This document shows, piece after piece, positions 1-9,810 of a DNA stretch of 64,000 nucleotides (position 1 is its first letter; each line of letters begins with the position of its first letter). The stretch comes from Kosakonia oryzae (GTDB lineage: Bacteria > Pseudomonadota > Gammaproteobacteria > Enterobacterales > Enterobacteriaceae). The translations under genes were made by a program, and so were the position numbers. The notes beneath the pieces are model-generated. The model ran no database searches, was not told the DNA's origin, and worked only from the letters and a program-made list of their open reading frames with translations. The stretch covers positions 1,612,001-1,676,000 of the forward strand of contig NZ_CP014007.2 of assembly GCF_001658025.2 (NCBI RefSeq), given 5' to 3'.

Positions 1-1433
1 TACTGACCGATAACTCCCATCAGGCAGACAGTGATATATCACCACAAGCGCTAAGGCTGCGTCTGACCGGGCGCTATTTCACCGACTTTGGCAATGCCTG
101 GCTGAACATGGTCAACAGCATTCAGTGGCATGAGGCAGAATCTCTGCCTGAAGCGATTGCCCAGCTCAGCCTGCTGGCGGATGTGCGTCAGTCACCGCTG
201 GTGGCGCTGATGAATACGCTGGCCTGGCAGGGGCAGACCGGGGTCAAAGGTGAGGCACTCGCCGATTCGCTGATGGATTCTGCGAAAAAGCTGGTGGGCA
301 GCAATAAGAACGCACAGCAGTTCATCGTACAGGCAAAGGGGCCAGAAGGCCCACTGGATAGCGTATTTGGTCCGCTGAATAGCCTGATGGCCGGGAAAGA
401 CGGCACGGGTAGCAATGGCAACCTGAGTTTCCAGTCGTGGCTGGCGCGTGTGACGCAGGCGCGCCTCAAGCTTCAACAGGTTACCAGTGCCCCGGATCCA
501 CAGGCAATGGCGCAGATGATGGCCCAGACGGTCTTCCAGGGCAAAGCTATCGATCTGACCGAGACTCGCGACTATGGCAGTCTGGTCGCTGCAAGTCTCG
601 GACTGGAGTGGAACGGCTTTGCTCAGGCGCTGTTTGTTCAGCCACTGGATCTGGCCTGGCGTCAGGTGCTGGCCCCGGCAACGGGCAGCCTGAACGCTCG
701 TTGGCAGCGCACGATTGTCTCTCAGTGGAACACGGCGTTTGCCGGGCGCTATCCGTTTAAAGCCACGGGAAGTGATGCCTCACTTGCTCTTCTGGCTCAG
801 TTCCTGCGTGGTGATTCCGGTCGTATTGCGGCATTCCTCAAAACCAACCTGGGCGGCATTCTGCATCAGGAAGGTAGCCACTGGATGGTTGATCCTTCTG
901 CAAGCCAGGGCATGACCGTTAACCCGGCGTTTCTGGCGGCCATCAACCAACTGGCAGATATCTCCGACATTATTTTCGCGCAGGGTGATGCGGGCGTTCA
1001 TTTTGAACTGATGGCCCGCCCTTCACGTGGGGTTGCGCGGATGCAACTGACGCTGGACGGTCAGAATCTGGATTACTTCAACCAGATGGAAAGCTGGCAG
1101 AGCTTTACCTGGCCCGGGAACACTTATTATCCAGGCGTGGATTTGAGCTGGCGCAGCAATACGGCAGAAATGCGCCTCTATGAACACCATCAGGGCAACT
1201 GGGGCTTGATTCGCCTGCTCGACAAAGCGCTGATCGCGCCGCTTGACAGCAGCCGCACTCAATTAATGTGGATCACCCCGGACGGCAACTCGCTGAAATT
1301 TATCATGCGTAGCGAACTGGGTGATGGCCCGCTGGCGCTACTGAAACTGCAGGGCTTTCGCTTACCGGAATCTATCTTCTCAGTTAGCACAGATGCCATG
1401 AATAACACCTTTACCTCTACGGCGGGGAAATAA
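1..1433 (+). CDS. tssM: TssM (IcmF/VasK), T6SS membrane-complex protein, C-terminal part
   Basis: The reading frame is open from base 3, so only the C-terminal part (about 476 codons) is present. It matches the periplasmic IcmF/TssM C-terminal region, with family-typical stretches such as RLTGRYFTDFGNAW and LLADVRQSPLVALMNTL. The N-terminal membrane segments and cytoplasmic NTPase-like domain lie upstream. TssM forms the inner-membrane T6SS core with TssL, and its periplasmic tail contacts the lipoprotein TssJ, which is encoded downstream here. The gene stops one base before tssA, so the two are probably co-transcribed. Family assignment is firm; the length outside the window is unknown. Confidence 0.9.
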   Translation, partial: LTDNSHQADSDISPQALRLRLTGRYFTDFGNAWLNMVNSIQWHEAESLPEAIAQLSLLADVRQSPLVALMNTLAWQGQTGVKGEALADSLMDSAKKLVGSNKNAQQFIVQAKGPEGPLDSVFGPLNSLMAGKDGTGSNGNLSFQSWLARVTQARLKLQQVTSAPDPQAMAQMMAQTVFQGKAIDLTETRDYGSLVAASLGLEWNGFAQALFVQPLDLAWRQVLAPATGSLNARWQRTIVSQWNTAFAGRYPFKATGSDASLALLAQFLRGDSGRIAAFLKTNLGGILHQEGSHWMVDPSASQGMTVNPAFLAAINQLADISDIIFAQGDAGVHFELMARPSRGVARMQLTLDGQNLDYFNQMESWQSFTWPGNTYYPGVDLSWRSNTAEMRLYEHHQGNWGLIRLLDKALIAPLDSSRTQLMWITPDGNSLKFIMRSELGDGPLALLKLQGFRLPESIFSVSTDAMNNTFTSTAGK

Positions 1434-1434
1434 T

Positions 1435-3045
1435 ATGGCTACTGCAAAAGCGCTACTGGCTCTGTGTATGCCCGATGAAGCGAAACAGTCAGCGCTGCTC
1501 GCTCGTCAGCAGGGCAGCCTGTCACAATGGGATAACTGGCTCAAACCATTAGCGGACGGTGACGGAGCAGGGGAAGACCCAGCCTATGACGACGATTTCC
1601 AGTTGATGCGTGAGGAGATCAACAAACTTTCCGGCACCGATCCAGAAAAGCTTTGTCAGCTGGCTGAAAAAATTCTTTGTCGCACAGCCCGGGACGTAAG
1701 GGTGGTTACCTGGTATATCTTCGCCCGACTGCAGCGTGAGGGCGAGCCCGGGCTGTGTGAAGGGCTGCAACTGCTGGCGGCCATGCTGACCCGCTACGGT
1801 GAGCAATGTCATCCGCGCCGCCCGAATGCACGCAAGTCCGCGCTTGAGTGGCTGAACAGTACAAAGATGCAGGACACCCTTTCACTGTGGCCGGATGCTA
1901 ACCGGGAGCAGACCTCACGGACGGCAGCCGCGCTGAGTTTGCTGGATACCCAACTGGAAAGCTGGCCGGAACGCGAACGCCCCTCTCTCGACGGTTTATC
2001 CCGCGCGCTGGAAATCCGTCTGGCAGGCTCCGGCGGGCTGGATGGTTTGACGCCGCAAAACACCAGTACAGCCGACAGTTTGCCTGTTTCAACGGTCAGG
2101 CCGTTCTCCCCGGACACCGTGGTGAAGTCCGAGGGTGAATTTTTAAGTCAGTCGAAAATGCTCTCCCGTTGGCTGGCCGATCGGCAGGATGGCTGGCTGG
2201 CGTCGCACCGGCTGATGAAAGTGATTCGCTGGGATACTGTTGGTCAAATCCCGGCGCTGGATGCCAGCGGCCGCACTCGTCTCTCACCGCCTAAACCGGA
2301 TTATCGTGCTCAGCTTAAGCGTCTGTACCTGCAGCAGAACTGGATGGAGCTGGTGGAGCAGGCCAGCTCTATGTTCTGCGAAGGCGGCAACCGCTTCTGG
2401 CTCGATCTGCAGTGGTATCTCTGGCAAGGGCTGGCCCGAGCCGGACACCCCTGGGATGGCTGGGCGGACTACATTCTCAGCGATCTTAAACTGCTGCTGG
2501 CCCGTCTGCATGGTCTCGAACAGCTATCCTGGAGCGATGGTACGCCGTTTGCCGATGAAGTGACGCTGACCTGGATTGCTGAAAAGGTGAACGAAGATAT
2601 GTCGGGGTTTGGCAATGAATCTGCCGCGGTTGCTGGCGGAGGACAAACGGACGACATTCTCGCGCTGGAAGTCGAGGCGATGGAAAAGGGCGATAGCGAC
2701 GGCCCGGAAGCAGCACTTGGCTGGCTTCAGAGTCGTCCGGGTATGGATTCTCCCCGCAGGCGCTGGTTACTTCGTCTGCTGATGGCCCGCGTTGCCGAGC
2801 AGTTCGGACGCAATGAAATGGCGCTCCACCTGCTCGGTGAACTCACGAGTAGTGCACCACAACTGACCCTCAACGATTGGGAACCTGCGCTGTTTTTTGA
2901 AGTGCAGGCCCGCCGTCTGAAGCTGTTGCGCCTGAAAGCAGGCCGCAGCGAAAGCGATAAAACCCGCCTCGCCCCTGAAATGGACGCGCTGCTGGCTGGC
3001 CTGATTGCCATCGATCCCGCCCGGGCGATGGTGTTATGCGGTTGA
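1435..3045 (+). CDS. tssA: TssA-family T6SS protein (ImpA N-terminal, VasJ-type C-terminal)
   Basis: This is a 536-residue protein. An ImpA-type region lies around residues 45-130 (WYIFARLQREGEPGL and the following AAMLTRYGEQCHPRRP), and a C-terminal region resembles the VasJ/ImpA C-terminal domain. In the family, TssA proteins cap and guide assembly of baseplate and sheath in the cytoplasm. The ATG lies one base after the tssM stop. A second ImpA-N-domain protein (VasL type) is encoded at 10,986-12,365, so the cluster has two different TssA-related proteins. No membrane segment is seen in this one. The exact TssA subclass is inferred. Confidence 0.82.
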   Translation: MATAKALLALCMPDEAKQSALLARQQGSLSQWDNWLKPLADGDGAGEDPAYDDDFQLMREEINKLSGTDPEKLCQLAEKILCRTARDVRVVTWYIFARLQREGEPGLCEGLQLLAAMLTRYGEQCHPRRPNARKSALEWLNSTKMQDTLSLWPDANREQTSRTAAALSLLDTQLESWPERERPSLDGLSRALEIRLAGSGGLDGLTPQNTSTADSLPVSTVRPFSPDTVVKSEGEFLSQSKMLSRWLADRQDGWLASHRLMKVIRWDTVGQIPALDASGRTRLSPPKPDYRAQLKRLYLQQNWMELVEQASSMFCEGGNRFWLDLQWYLWQGLARAGHPWDGWADYILSDLKLLLARLHGLEQLSWSDGTPFADEVTLTWIAEKVNEDMSGFGNESAAVAGGGQTDDILALEVEAMEKGDSDGPEAALGWLQSRPGMDSPRRRWLLRLLMARVAEQFGRNEMALHLLGELTSSAPQLTLNDWEPALFFEVQARRLKLLRLKAGRSESDKTRLAPEMDALLAGLIAIDPARAMVLCG

Positions 3046-3099
3046 TAAGGCCGCACCTGATTTTCTCTTTTTGACCCACGACATTCAGGAAAACCGTGC

Positions 3100-4869
3100 A
3101 TGGATGATTTAACCCTGCGCTATTACGAAGCAGAGATGCGCTACCTGCGCGAAGCCGGTAAAGAATTTGCCCGCGCCCACCCCGACCGCGCGGCCATGCT
3201 CAATCTGGATAAAACCGGCGCCCGCGATCCGTACGTCGAGCGCCTGTTTGAAGGGTTCGCCTTTCTGATGGGGCGCCTGCGTGAAAAGCTCGACGATGAC
3301 CTGCCGGAGCTGACCGAAGGGCTGGTAAGCCTGCTCTGGCCACACTATATGCGCACCATTCCGTCACTCTCCGTGGTGGCGTTTGATCCGGAATGGCAGC
3401 ACCTGAAGCAGGCTGAAATTCTGCCAGAAGGCTTCGCGGTGCTATCGCGTCCGGTTGGTCCGGACAAGACCGTCTGCCAGTACCGCACGACCCGCGATAT
3501 CACCCTGCAGCCAATTTATCTGGCAGATGCCCGTTTGCAGACCGAGACTGACGGGCGTGCCGCCATTCGCCTGCGCTTTGAGTGCGGCAGCAAGGTGGAC
3601 TGGGCCAAAAGCGGCATTGATAAAGTCGCTCTCTACCTGGATGCCGAAAGACCGGTGGCGTCTGCCCTGCATCTGGCGCTGACCCGTCGGGTGCATGCAA
3701 TGTATGCCCGGCACGCAGCGACTCACACCGGGCGTATCCGCTTTAACGGCTGGTGCAAGCCGATGGGCTTTGAAGATAACGAACGTCTGTGGCCGAAAGG
3801 CGATGCTGCGTTCAGCGGCTATCAGTTGCTGCTGGAGTATTTCAGCTTCCGGCAGAAGTTTATGTTTGTTGAACTGCGCGGGCTGGAGTTGGCCGGGCTC
3901 AACCCGAATACCACCTGGTTTGAAATCGACATCGTGCTTGATGGCGGCTGGCCGTCTGATATGCCGTTTGCCACCGAAAACTTCCGCCTGCACTGCTCGC
4001 CGGTCATTAACCTCTTCACCCTGGAAGCGGACCCGCTGACCATCGACCCTCTGGAAAATGAATACTTGCTGCGTCCGCTGCGCGTTCAGGACGGTCACAC
4101 GGAAATCTACAGCGTCGATAACATCCACGGCGCGGTGAAAAACGGTAAGCACCCTTACGTACCGTTCACCAGCTTCCGCCATCGTGGCGGCATGATGCGC
4201 CACGACGCGCCGGAACGTTATTTTCACACCCGCGTGAAGCGTGGCCCGTCCGGGTTGTATGACACCTGGCTTATCCTCGGTGGCCGTTCGTTTGAGATGG
4301 ATCAGCTCTCTGAAAAACCGGAATCGCTGTCCATGCGTATCACCTGCACCAACGGGCAAATACCCCGCAAGGCGCTCGAAAGTACGCTGCTCGATCGGGT
4401 GGTGAAGGCGGGTAAGGTGGCGGTGAAGGTCCTGAATCTCAGTGCGCCGAGCCTGCCACTTTACCCGCCAGCAAACGATCGTTTTCACTGGCGCGTCATG
4501 AGTCATCTGGGCTCCAGCTTTTTAAGCATGATGGATAACCCGGAAGTGTTGCGCGGCACGCTGGCGCTGTATGACTGGACCGACGATGAGATGAATCGCC
4601 GCCGCCTGGAAGCCATTGTGGCGGTGAAGCACACGCTGGTGCGCCGCTTTGAACGTGGCTTCATGCTGCGCGGGGTTGAGATTGAAGTTACGCTCAATGC
4701 TGACAACTTTGCCGGAGAGGGTGATGTGAATCTCTTTGGCGAAATGCTGCACCGCTTCTTTGCGCTGTATGCCGATATTCACCTCTTCAATCAGCTCACG
4801 CTGGTACTGCAACCGACAGGGAAACGACTGCGATGGAAAGAGAGTCACAGCCAGCACGTGCCGGGCTGA
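3100..4869 (+). CDS. tssF: TssF (ImpG/VasA), T6SS baseplate subunit
   Basis: The protein has 589 residues, the usual TssF length. It opens with MDDLTLRYYEAEMRYLREAG, and the following segment (residues 20-80: FARAHPDRAAMLNL, DPYVERLFEGFAFLMGRLREKLDDDLPELTEGLV) is the hallmark of the family. TssF joins TssG, TssK and TssE in the baseplate wedge on which tube and sheath polymerise. A Shine-Dalgarno AGGAAA lies upstream of the ATG. The 3' end overlaps tssG by 37 bases, consistent with translational coupling of two subunits that bind each other. Confidence 0.96.
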   Translation: MDDLTLRYYEAEMRYLREAGKEFARAHPDRAAMLNLDKTGARDPYVERLFEGFAFLMGRLREKLDDDLPELTEGLVSLLWPHYMRTIPSLSVVAFDPEWQHLKQAEILPEGFAVLSRPVGPDKTVCQYRTTRDITLQPIYLADARLQTETDGRAAIRLRFECGSKVDWAKSGIDKVALYLDAERPVASALHLALTRRVHAMYARHAATHTGRIRFNGWCKPMGFEDNERLWPKGDAAFSGYQLLLEYFSFRQKFMFVELRGLELAGLNPNTTWFEIDIVLDGGWPSDMPFATENFRLHCSPVINLFTLEADPLTIDPLENEYLLRPLRVQDGHTEIYSVDNIHGAVKNGKHPYVPFTSFRHRGGMMRHDAPERYFHTRVKRGPSGLYDTWLILGGRSFEMDQLSEKPESLSMRITCTNGQIPRKALESTLLDRVVKAGKVAVKVLNLSAPSLPLYPPANDRFHWRVMSHLGSSFLSMMDNPEVLRGTLALYDWTDDEMNRRRLEAIVAVKHTLVRRFERGFMLRGVEIEVTLNADNFAGEGDVNLFGEMLHRFFALYADIHLFNQLTLVLQPTGKRLRWKESHSQHVPG

Positions 4870-5912
4870 CAGAACAGCTTGGCAAAGATATCTGGCGGAT
4901 TAACTTTTACCGGTTTTGCCAGTTGCTTGAGCAGGAGAATCCCGACGCGCCATTGCTGGGAACTGCTGAGAAACCAACTGCCGATCCGGTGCGCTTTCGC
5001 CCCTGGCCGGGGATGGGGTTTCCGTCCAGTGAATTACGCACCGTTGAAACGGATGAAGAGCATCCGGAGCTGCCACCCACGGTCCGCACTACATTCCTTG
5101 GAATGTACGGCGTCGATTCGCCGCTACCGACCGCTTATCTGGACGATATCGCCCAGCGGCGGGAAGGATATGAAGCCACAACGGCTTTTCTCGATATCTT
5201 TAGCCACCGCATCACTACGCAGTACTACCGTATCTGGCGTAAATACGCTTACCCGGCGACGTTTGCAGCGGGCGGCGCCGATGAGACCTCGCAATGTCTG
5301 CTGGGGCTGGTAGGCCTGGGTATTCCCGGTACTGCTGAAAATGTGGCAACCCCGGTTTCCCGTTTTCTGGCACTACTGGGTGCTATGCGCCTGCCGACCC
5401 GAAATGCTGAAGGTATTCGCCAACTGGTTAGTTTGCTGGCTCCGCATACCAGCGCAACGATTATCAGCCCGGATCCGGTCAACGTGCAGGTGGCTCAGCG
5501 CAGTGGGCTGGGGAAAGAAAATCGTGTTTACCTGTCGCAGCGCGCCACGCTGGGTAAAACCGGCAAAGAGGCCTGCAGCCGTATTCTGCTGGGGCTGGCG
5601 ACCAGTGACCCGATCGAGGCCGAAGGCTGGTTTCCCGGTGGTCAGCTACACACTGACCTGATGGTGTTGCTGCGCGTGTATCTGGGCTATCGATCAGATG
5701 TTCGCCTGCGCCTGACCGTACCGGTGAGTTTGCTGCCTGAGCCGCGTCTTGGGCAACAGCGCCGCATCCAGCTTGGCCGTACCGCTATTCTGGGGTTGAA
5801 AAGCGGCAAACCTTGTAAGCGCCGCTATCTGACTGTCAGCCTGGGCTGCTATGAAGGGCTGGAGTGCAAATTCCTACAACCGGCCCAGGATGGCGGTTAC
5901 CGCTTTGACTAA
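4833..5912 (+). CDS. tssG: TssG (ImpH/VasB), T6SS baseplate subunit
   Basis: This 359-residue protein has TssG-family features: the N-terminal NFYRFCQLLEQ segment, VRFRPWPGMGFPSSEL near residue 50, and LGMYGVDSPLPTAYLDDI near residue 90. TssG pairs with TssF in the baseplate wedge. The start lies inside the end of tssF (37-base overlap) in another frame. This is the best start because family homology begins within about 15 residues of this Met. tssJ follows after 21 bases. Confidence 0.95.
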   Translation: MERESQPARAGLTEQLGKDIWRINFYRFCQLLEQENPDAPLLGTAEKPTADPVRFRPWPGMGFPSSELRTVETDEEHPELPPTVRTTFLGMYGVDSPLPTAYLDDIAQRREGYEATTAFLDIFSHRITTQYYRIWRKYAYPATFAAGGADETSQCLLGLVGLGIPGTAENVATPVSRFLALLGAMRLPTRNAEGIRQLVSLLAPHTSATIISPDPVNVQVAQRSGLGKENRVYLSQRATLGKTGKEACSRILLGLATSDPIEAEGWFPGGQLHTDLMVLLRVYLGYRSDVRLRLTVPVSLLPEPRLGQQRRIQLGRTAILGLKSGKPCKRRYLTVSLGCYEGLECKFLQPAQDGGYRFD

Positions 5913-5933
5913 TATTCTGAAAGGAATCTCTGC

Positions 5934-6458
5934 ATGACATCCGTTTCCCTGCGACAGATTGTTCTGTTCGCCCTCTGCGTCCTGCTCTCTGGTTGCGGCC
6001 TGAGCCAGTCCGTCTCCGATGGCGCGGTCAGCATGACCAAATCGATTTTCTACAAAAAAATAAAAGTGCTGCGCCTCGATTTTGAACCGCGCTCGGCGGT
6101 CAATGCTGATGAAGCGCAGACGCCGCTGGCGACCATGGTTCGCGTCTATCAACTGAAGGACCGTCAGAAGGTAGATGCCGCAGACTACCTGGAACTGCTG
6201 CGTGAAGCCGATACGGTACTGAAAGAGGATATTGTGGCGAGCAAATCCCTGCTGGTGATGCCCAAAGGCAGCGTGATGCTCAATATGCCGATGGATGAAG
6301 AAGCGCAATATGTCGCGGTTATCGGATTGTTCAACCGTCCGGATATGAAAAACAACACCTGGCGGCTGGTGCTGAGCCGCGATGACCTCGACCCGGACAA
6401 ACCGCGTACCATCGAACTCGGTAATGGTTTCCTGATGCTGCTTCCTGTCAAGGAGTAA
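5934..6458 (+). CDS. tssJ: TssJ (VasD/SciN), T6SS outer-membrane lipoprotein
   Basis: A 174-residue protein with a lipoprotein signal peptide: a hydrophobic run (IVLFALCVLLSGC) with the lipobox Cys at residue 21. The mature part has the VasD/TssJ pattern (VRVYQLKDRQKVDAADYLELLREAD, then a MLNMPMDEEAQYVAVIGLF strand). TssJ anchors the TssL-TssM complex to the outer membrane. A Shine-Dalgarno AAAGGAA precedes the ATG, and vgrG starts five bases after the stop. Assignment is firm. Confidence 0.95.
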   Translation: MTSVSLRQIVLFALCVLLSGCGLSQSVSDGAVSMTKSIFYKKIKVLRLDFEPRSAVNADEAQTPLATMVRVYQLKDRQKVDAADYLELLREADTVLKEDIVASKSLLVMPKGSVMLNMPMDEEAQYVAVIGLFNRPDMKNNTWRLVLSRDDLDPDKPRTIELGNGFLMLLPVKE

Positions 6459-6463
6459 CGGCA

Positions 6464-8941
6464 ATGGTGATGGATAACAGGTTGGCCCTGTTTGACGGCC
6501 AGACTCACTTCACACTTGAAATAAACGACAGTCGGGTAAAACCGGACGTGCTGAATTTTCATGGGCGTGAGGCGCTGAGCCAGCCATCGAAGTGGTGCAT
6601 TGAGTTCACCACGCGGCAAAGCGATGTGGCGGCAGAAGATGTACTGCTGAAATACGCCACGCTGCGCATGCTCAGTGGACGGGAGGTTCATGGCGTGATT
6701 ACGGCGTTTGAATGGCTGGGCTCGACCGGTGACCAGACGCACTACAGCGTGACGCTCTCATCCCGGCTGGCGCTGCTCTCGCATACCCGGCGCTGTGCAG
6801 TGTACCAGAGCCTTTCTGTGCCGGAACTGGTGGAACAGGTGCTGCGCAGGCATGGTCTGGAAGGTGTGGATTTTGAGTTTTGTCTGGAGAAGGGCTACCC
6901 GCAGCGCGAACGCATCACCCAGTGGCGTGAAAGTGACCTGCAGTTTATCCGGCGAATTCTTTCAGACGTCGGCATCTGGTTCCGTACCGGGGTGAATGAT
7001 GTCACCGGGCTGGATGTAGTGACCTTTGCCGACAGTCAGCAGTTCTACCAGTTTGGTGAGTATCTGCCATACGAAGAACCGTCTGCGTTGTATGACGGTG
7101 TAGCCGAATCTGTATGGGGGCTGCGAGTCTGGCACAACACGGTGACCGGGCTGGTCCGCACTCGGGACTACAACTATCGCACTGCGACCACCCCGATGGA
7201 TTCTGCTGTCACCGTCAGAAACAATGCCACCACCACGGGAGAACATTACCGCTACGCCGCTCCTTTTCTGGTCGCCGGTGATGACGGCACGTCTGAGCCG
7301 GAAACCGAAAGTGGGGCGTTTTATGCCCGTATTCACCACGAGCGTGAATTGAATAAGGTGGCCAGACTGCACCTATTCAGCAACGCCGCATATCTGACGC
7401 CGGGCATGGTGCTGGAAGCGGACGGCAGCAACCTTAACGATCTGAAAGAGGGCATGCTGATTACACTCACCACATACCGGGCCGCGCGCGACAGCCGCCT
7501 GCATGTGTCAGTTTGGGGCATACCGTACAGCGAACAATTCTCCTTCCGTCCAACGGAAGAGCCGCGTCCGAAAATAAATGGCACGCTCCCGGCCCGTATT
7601 GAAAGCCGGGATAAAAGTGATATCTATGCCTGGCTGGACAATCAGGGCCGTTACCGGGTGAAGATGGACTTCAGCCGCGAAGATGCAGAACCGGGCTACA
7701 ACTCTCTGTGGATTCGCCAGGCGAAGCCGTATTCCGGTGACACATACGGTTGGCATATGCCGCTGACTGACGGTACGGAAGTTGGTATTGCGTATGACGA
7801 CGGCGATATTGACCGCCCGTATATCGCCCACGCATTTCATGATTCAGAACATCAGGATATCGTCACTCGCGACAACCGTAGCCAGAACATTCTGCGAACT
7901 GCAGCCGGTAACGAACTACGGATGGAAGACCAGCGCAGGCAGGAGCATATTGCGCTCGTCACACCATTCGGCGGCACGCAGTTGAATCAGGGCCATATTG
8001 TTGATGAGCAAAATAAGCTGCGGGGCTCGGGCTTCGAATTGCGTACCGATGAATATGGCGTCATCCGCGTGGCCAAAGGGTTGTTCATTACCGCCGATGG
8101 TCAGCAGAAAGCCGCAGGTGATGTGTTAGATATGGAAACGGCGCTGAATGAAATCGAAGTCTGCCAGCGGCAAATCAAAGCCCTCGCCGCCGCCGCAGAA
8201 CAGGCGCAGGCGCTGGAAGCTGATATCGAAAGTCAGAAAGCAATGTTCGAGCAGCGGCTGAAACCCCTGAACGAAATGATTCACTTCCATGGTCCGCAAG
8301 GAGTGGCCTTCGCCAGCGGCGAACATATGCAAATGACCGCCAGCAAGAGCGTGACGATGAATGCGGGTGGGGATTTTAGCAGTGGAGCATCAGGCAACAC
8401 GGCAATTCTTGCCGGTGAAAAGATAGGCCTGTTCGCACGTACGGGTTCTCTGACCCTAAACGCCAGCGAAGGTCCGGTGCAAATCCAGGCGCAGAACGGC
8501 GCGATGCACTTATCTGCAGAACAAAAACTGAGCCTGATATCCGCAAGCGACATGTTGTTTGCGGGCAAGAAGAAAGTGACGCTAATCGGCGGCGGCAGCT
8601 ATCTGAAAATCGAAGGCGGGAAAATCGAATACGGCACGGATACGACGTACACGCGTAAGACCAAGCGGACGACCACAACAGGAAGTGCTGCTCAGGAAGC
8701 AAATCTACCAGAAATGCCAGCTGTCTTGCCTGCATTATCTTATGGCCCATATGCTGCGTGCTTCCGCGTTTCTGATGCACTGACAGGTGCCGAAGATATG
8801 GAGTTCGCCTACCAAATGCAAACTCCAACAGGTGCGGTTCAGGGAAGAACGGACACTGCCCTGACACATACGGTGAATTCAGATACAGAAGAAAACGTTT
8901 CACTGGATTATATATATCAGCTAAGAGCAGGGACAAGGTAA
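6464..8941 (+). CDS. vgrG: VgrG (TssI), T6SS spike protein with DUF2345 and short C-terminal extension
   Basis: An 825-residue spike protein. Residues 1-480 cover the gp27/gp44-like hub and gp5-like OB fold, including the Rhs/VgrG hallmark SLWIRQAKPYSGDTYGWHMP. Residues about 500-720 form a DUF2345-type beta-helix needle, preceded by a predicted coiled coil near 555-600. The last 100 residues are an extra beta-rich tail, discussed as a finding. VgrG trimers tip the Hcp tube and carry effectors. The stop overlaps the start of the next gene by one base (TAATG), coupling the spike to its probable cargo. A strong AAGGAG site precedes the start; Met3 is an alternative start. Confidence 0.95.
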   Translation: MVMDNRLALFDGQTHFTLEINDSRVKPDVLNFHGREALSQPSKWCIEFTTRQSDVAAEDVLLKYATLRMLSGREVHGVITAFEWLGSTGDQTHYSVTLSSRLALLSHTRRCAVYQSLSVPELVEQVLRRHGLEGVDFEFCLEKGYPQRERITQWRESDLQFIRRILSDVGIWFRTGVNDVTGLDVVTFADSQQFYQFGEYLPYEEPSALYDGVAESVWGLRVWHNTVTGLVRTRDYNYRTATTPMDSAVTVRNNATTTGEHYRYAAPFLVAGDDGTSEPETESGAFYARIHHERELNKVARLHLFSNAAYLTPGMVLEADGSNLNDLKEGMLITLTTYRAARDSRLHVSVWGIPYSEQFSFRPTEEPRPKINGTLPARIESRDKSDIYAWLDNQGRYRVKMDFSREDAEPGYNSLWIRQAKPYSGDTYGWHMPLTDGTEVGIAYDDGDIDRPYIAHAFHDSEHQDIVTRDNRSQNILRTAAGNELRMEDQRRQEHIALVTPFGGTQLNQGHIVDEQNKLRGSGFELRTDEYGVIRVAKGLFITADGQQKAAGDVLDMETALNEIEVCQRQIKALAAAAEQAQALEADIESQKAMFEQRLKPLNEMIHFHGPQGVAFASGEHMQMTASKSVTMNAGGDFSSGASGNTAILAGEKIGLFARTGSLTLNASEGPVQIQAQNGAMHLSAEQKLSLISASDMLFAGKKKVTLIGGGSYLKIEGGKIEYGTDTTYTRKTKRTTTTGSAAQEANLPEMPAVLPALSYGPYAACFRVSDALTGAEDMEFAYQMQTPTGAVQGRTDTALTHTVNSDTEENVSLDYIYQLRAGTR

Positions 8942-9810
8942 TGGCAGTTTCATCAACGACTACAACTAAAGAACAGGAACAGCAAGAAAAGAAAGTCAGT
9001 GTGGAATTTTTCCATATAGATATGATCCCTGATGCGATGGATAAAATGAATTGGCATGTTGCTGCAAAGTTAATGCGGCACTGGTTTAGTATAAAACCAG
9101 CTTTTGCCTTCGATATTGCCAGCAAGGATCAAGCTGTTAATGGGGATCTTAATAACCTACCTCCATCTCAGATAAATGTTGATATAGTTAAAATGTTATG
9201 GGCCCTACAATTTGAACAGGTTAAAAATGGGATGGATGCACTTAAAAAAACATGGTGCAGCCCAAATGGCAAAAAACTACTAATTGAGCGTCTATTAGAC
9301 ATTGGCGACTATTCTAAAAAGAGTATATCCATTGGTTATTCCAATAATATCATTAACCTGGATTCTACCGCCCAGGTTAATTTTAAGTCGATAGGGAGCA
9401 AGCTCGATACCATTAATGCATGGTATGGAGCAATGGGAAACAGCACCTTAAAGGTTTGTGTTCGCGGGGATACGAAAAAAATAGAAGAGAGAGACGTATT
9501 CATTGTTGATGCATTAGGCTTTTATCTAAAGGATACATATGATTTCGTTGATGAGGGGATAAAACCGGAACCGTTAGGCATCTGGAGTAAAGACCGTATC
9601 TTAGATAAGACAGAGTCTGCGATATACATATCTTCGTATACTCAAGGGGTATTTGGTCGGCTTGCTCGGAGTTACTCTGGTTTTGTTCCTGTGTTCAATG
9701 ACGATTTCAGATTTTGGCGAGAAAAGCATGGTTCCGGTGGGGATTATATCATTCTATCTGACGTGCATTGGATCAAACCCCTGGAGTCAGATATGGTAAT
9801 TTATTTATGA
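8941..9810 (+). CDS. DUF6402-like protein, candidate T6SS effector
   Basis: A 289-residue protein with a polar Thr/Gln/Glu-rich N-terminus followed by a segment (DMIPDAMDKMNWHVAAKLMR) that I recall from the DUF6402 family, found next to vgrG genes in enterobacteria. No signal peptide, membrane segment or catalytic motif is recognised. The central RGDTKKIEERDVFIVDALGF and the C-terminal FNDDFRFWREKHGSGGDYIIL look like family blocks. It overlaps the vgrG stop by one base, and a small membrane protein follows with an ATGA overlap, the layout of effector then immunity genes. The DNA is visibly more AT-rich than vgrG, suggesting transfer. The toxic function is inferred from context only. Confidence 0.6.
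   Translation: MAVSSTTTTKEQEQQEKKVSVEFFHIDMIPDAMDKMNWHVAAKLMRHWFSIKPAFAFDIASKDQAVNGDLNNLPPSQINVDIVKMLWALQFEQVKNGMDALKKTWCSPNGKKLLIERLLDIGDYSKKSISIGYSNNIINLDSTAQVNFKSIGSKLDTINAWYGAMGNSTLKVCVRGDTKKIEERDVFIVDALGFYLKDTYDFVDEGIKPEPLGIWSKDRILDKTESAIYISSYTQGVFGRLARSYSGFVPVFNDDFRFWREKHGSGGDYIILSDVHWIKPLESDMVIYL

Noticed and set aside
3442-4506. 354-codon open frame antisense to tssF
   Set aside because: Its composition (Arg/His/Gln/Val-rich) is that of a frame opposite a GC-rich gene. tssF is firmly identified on the other strand.
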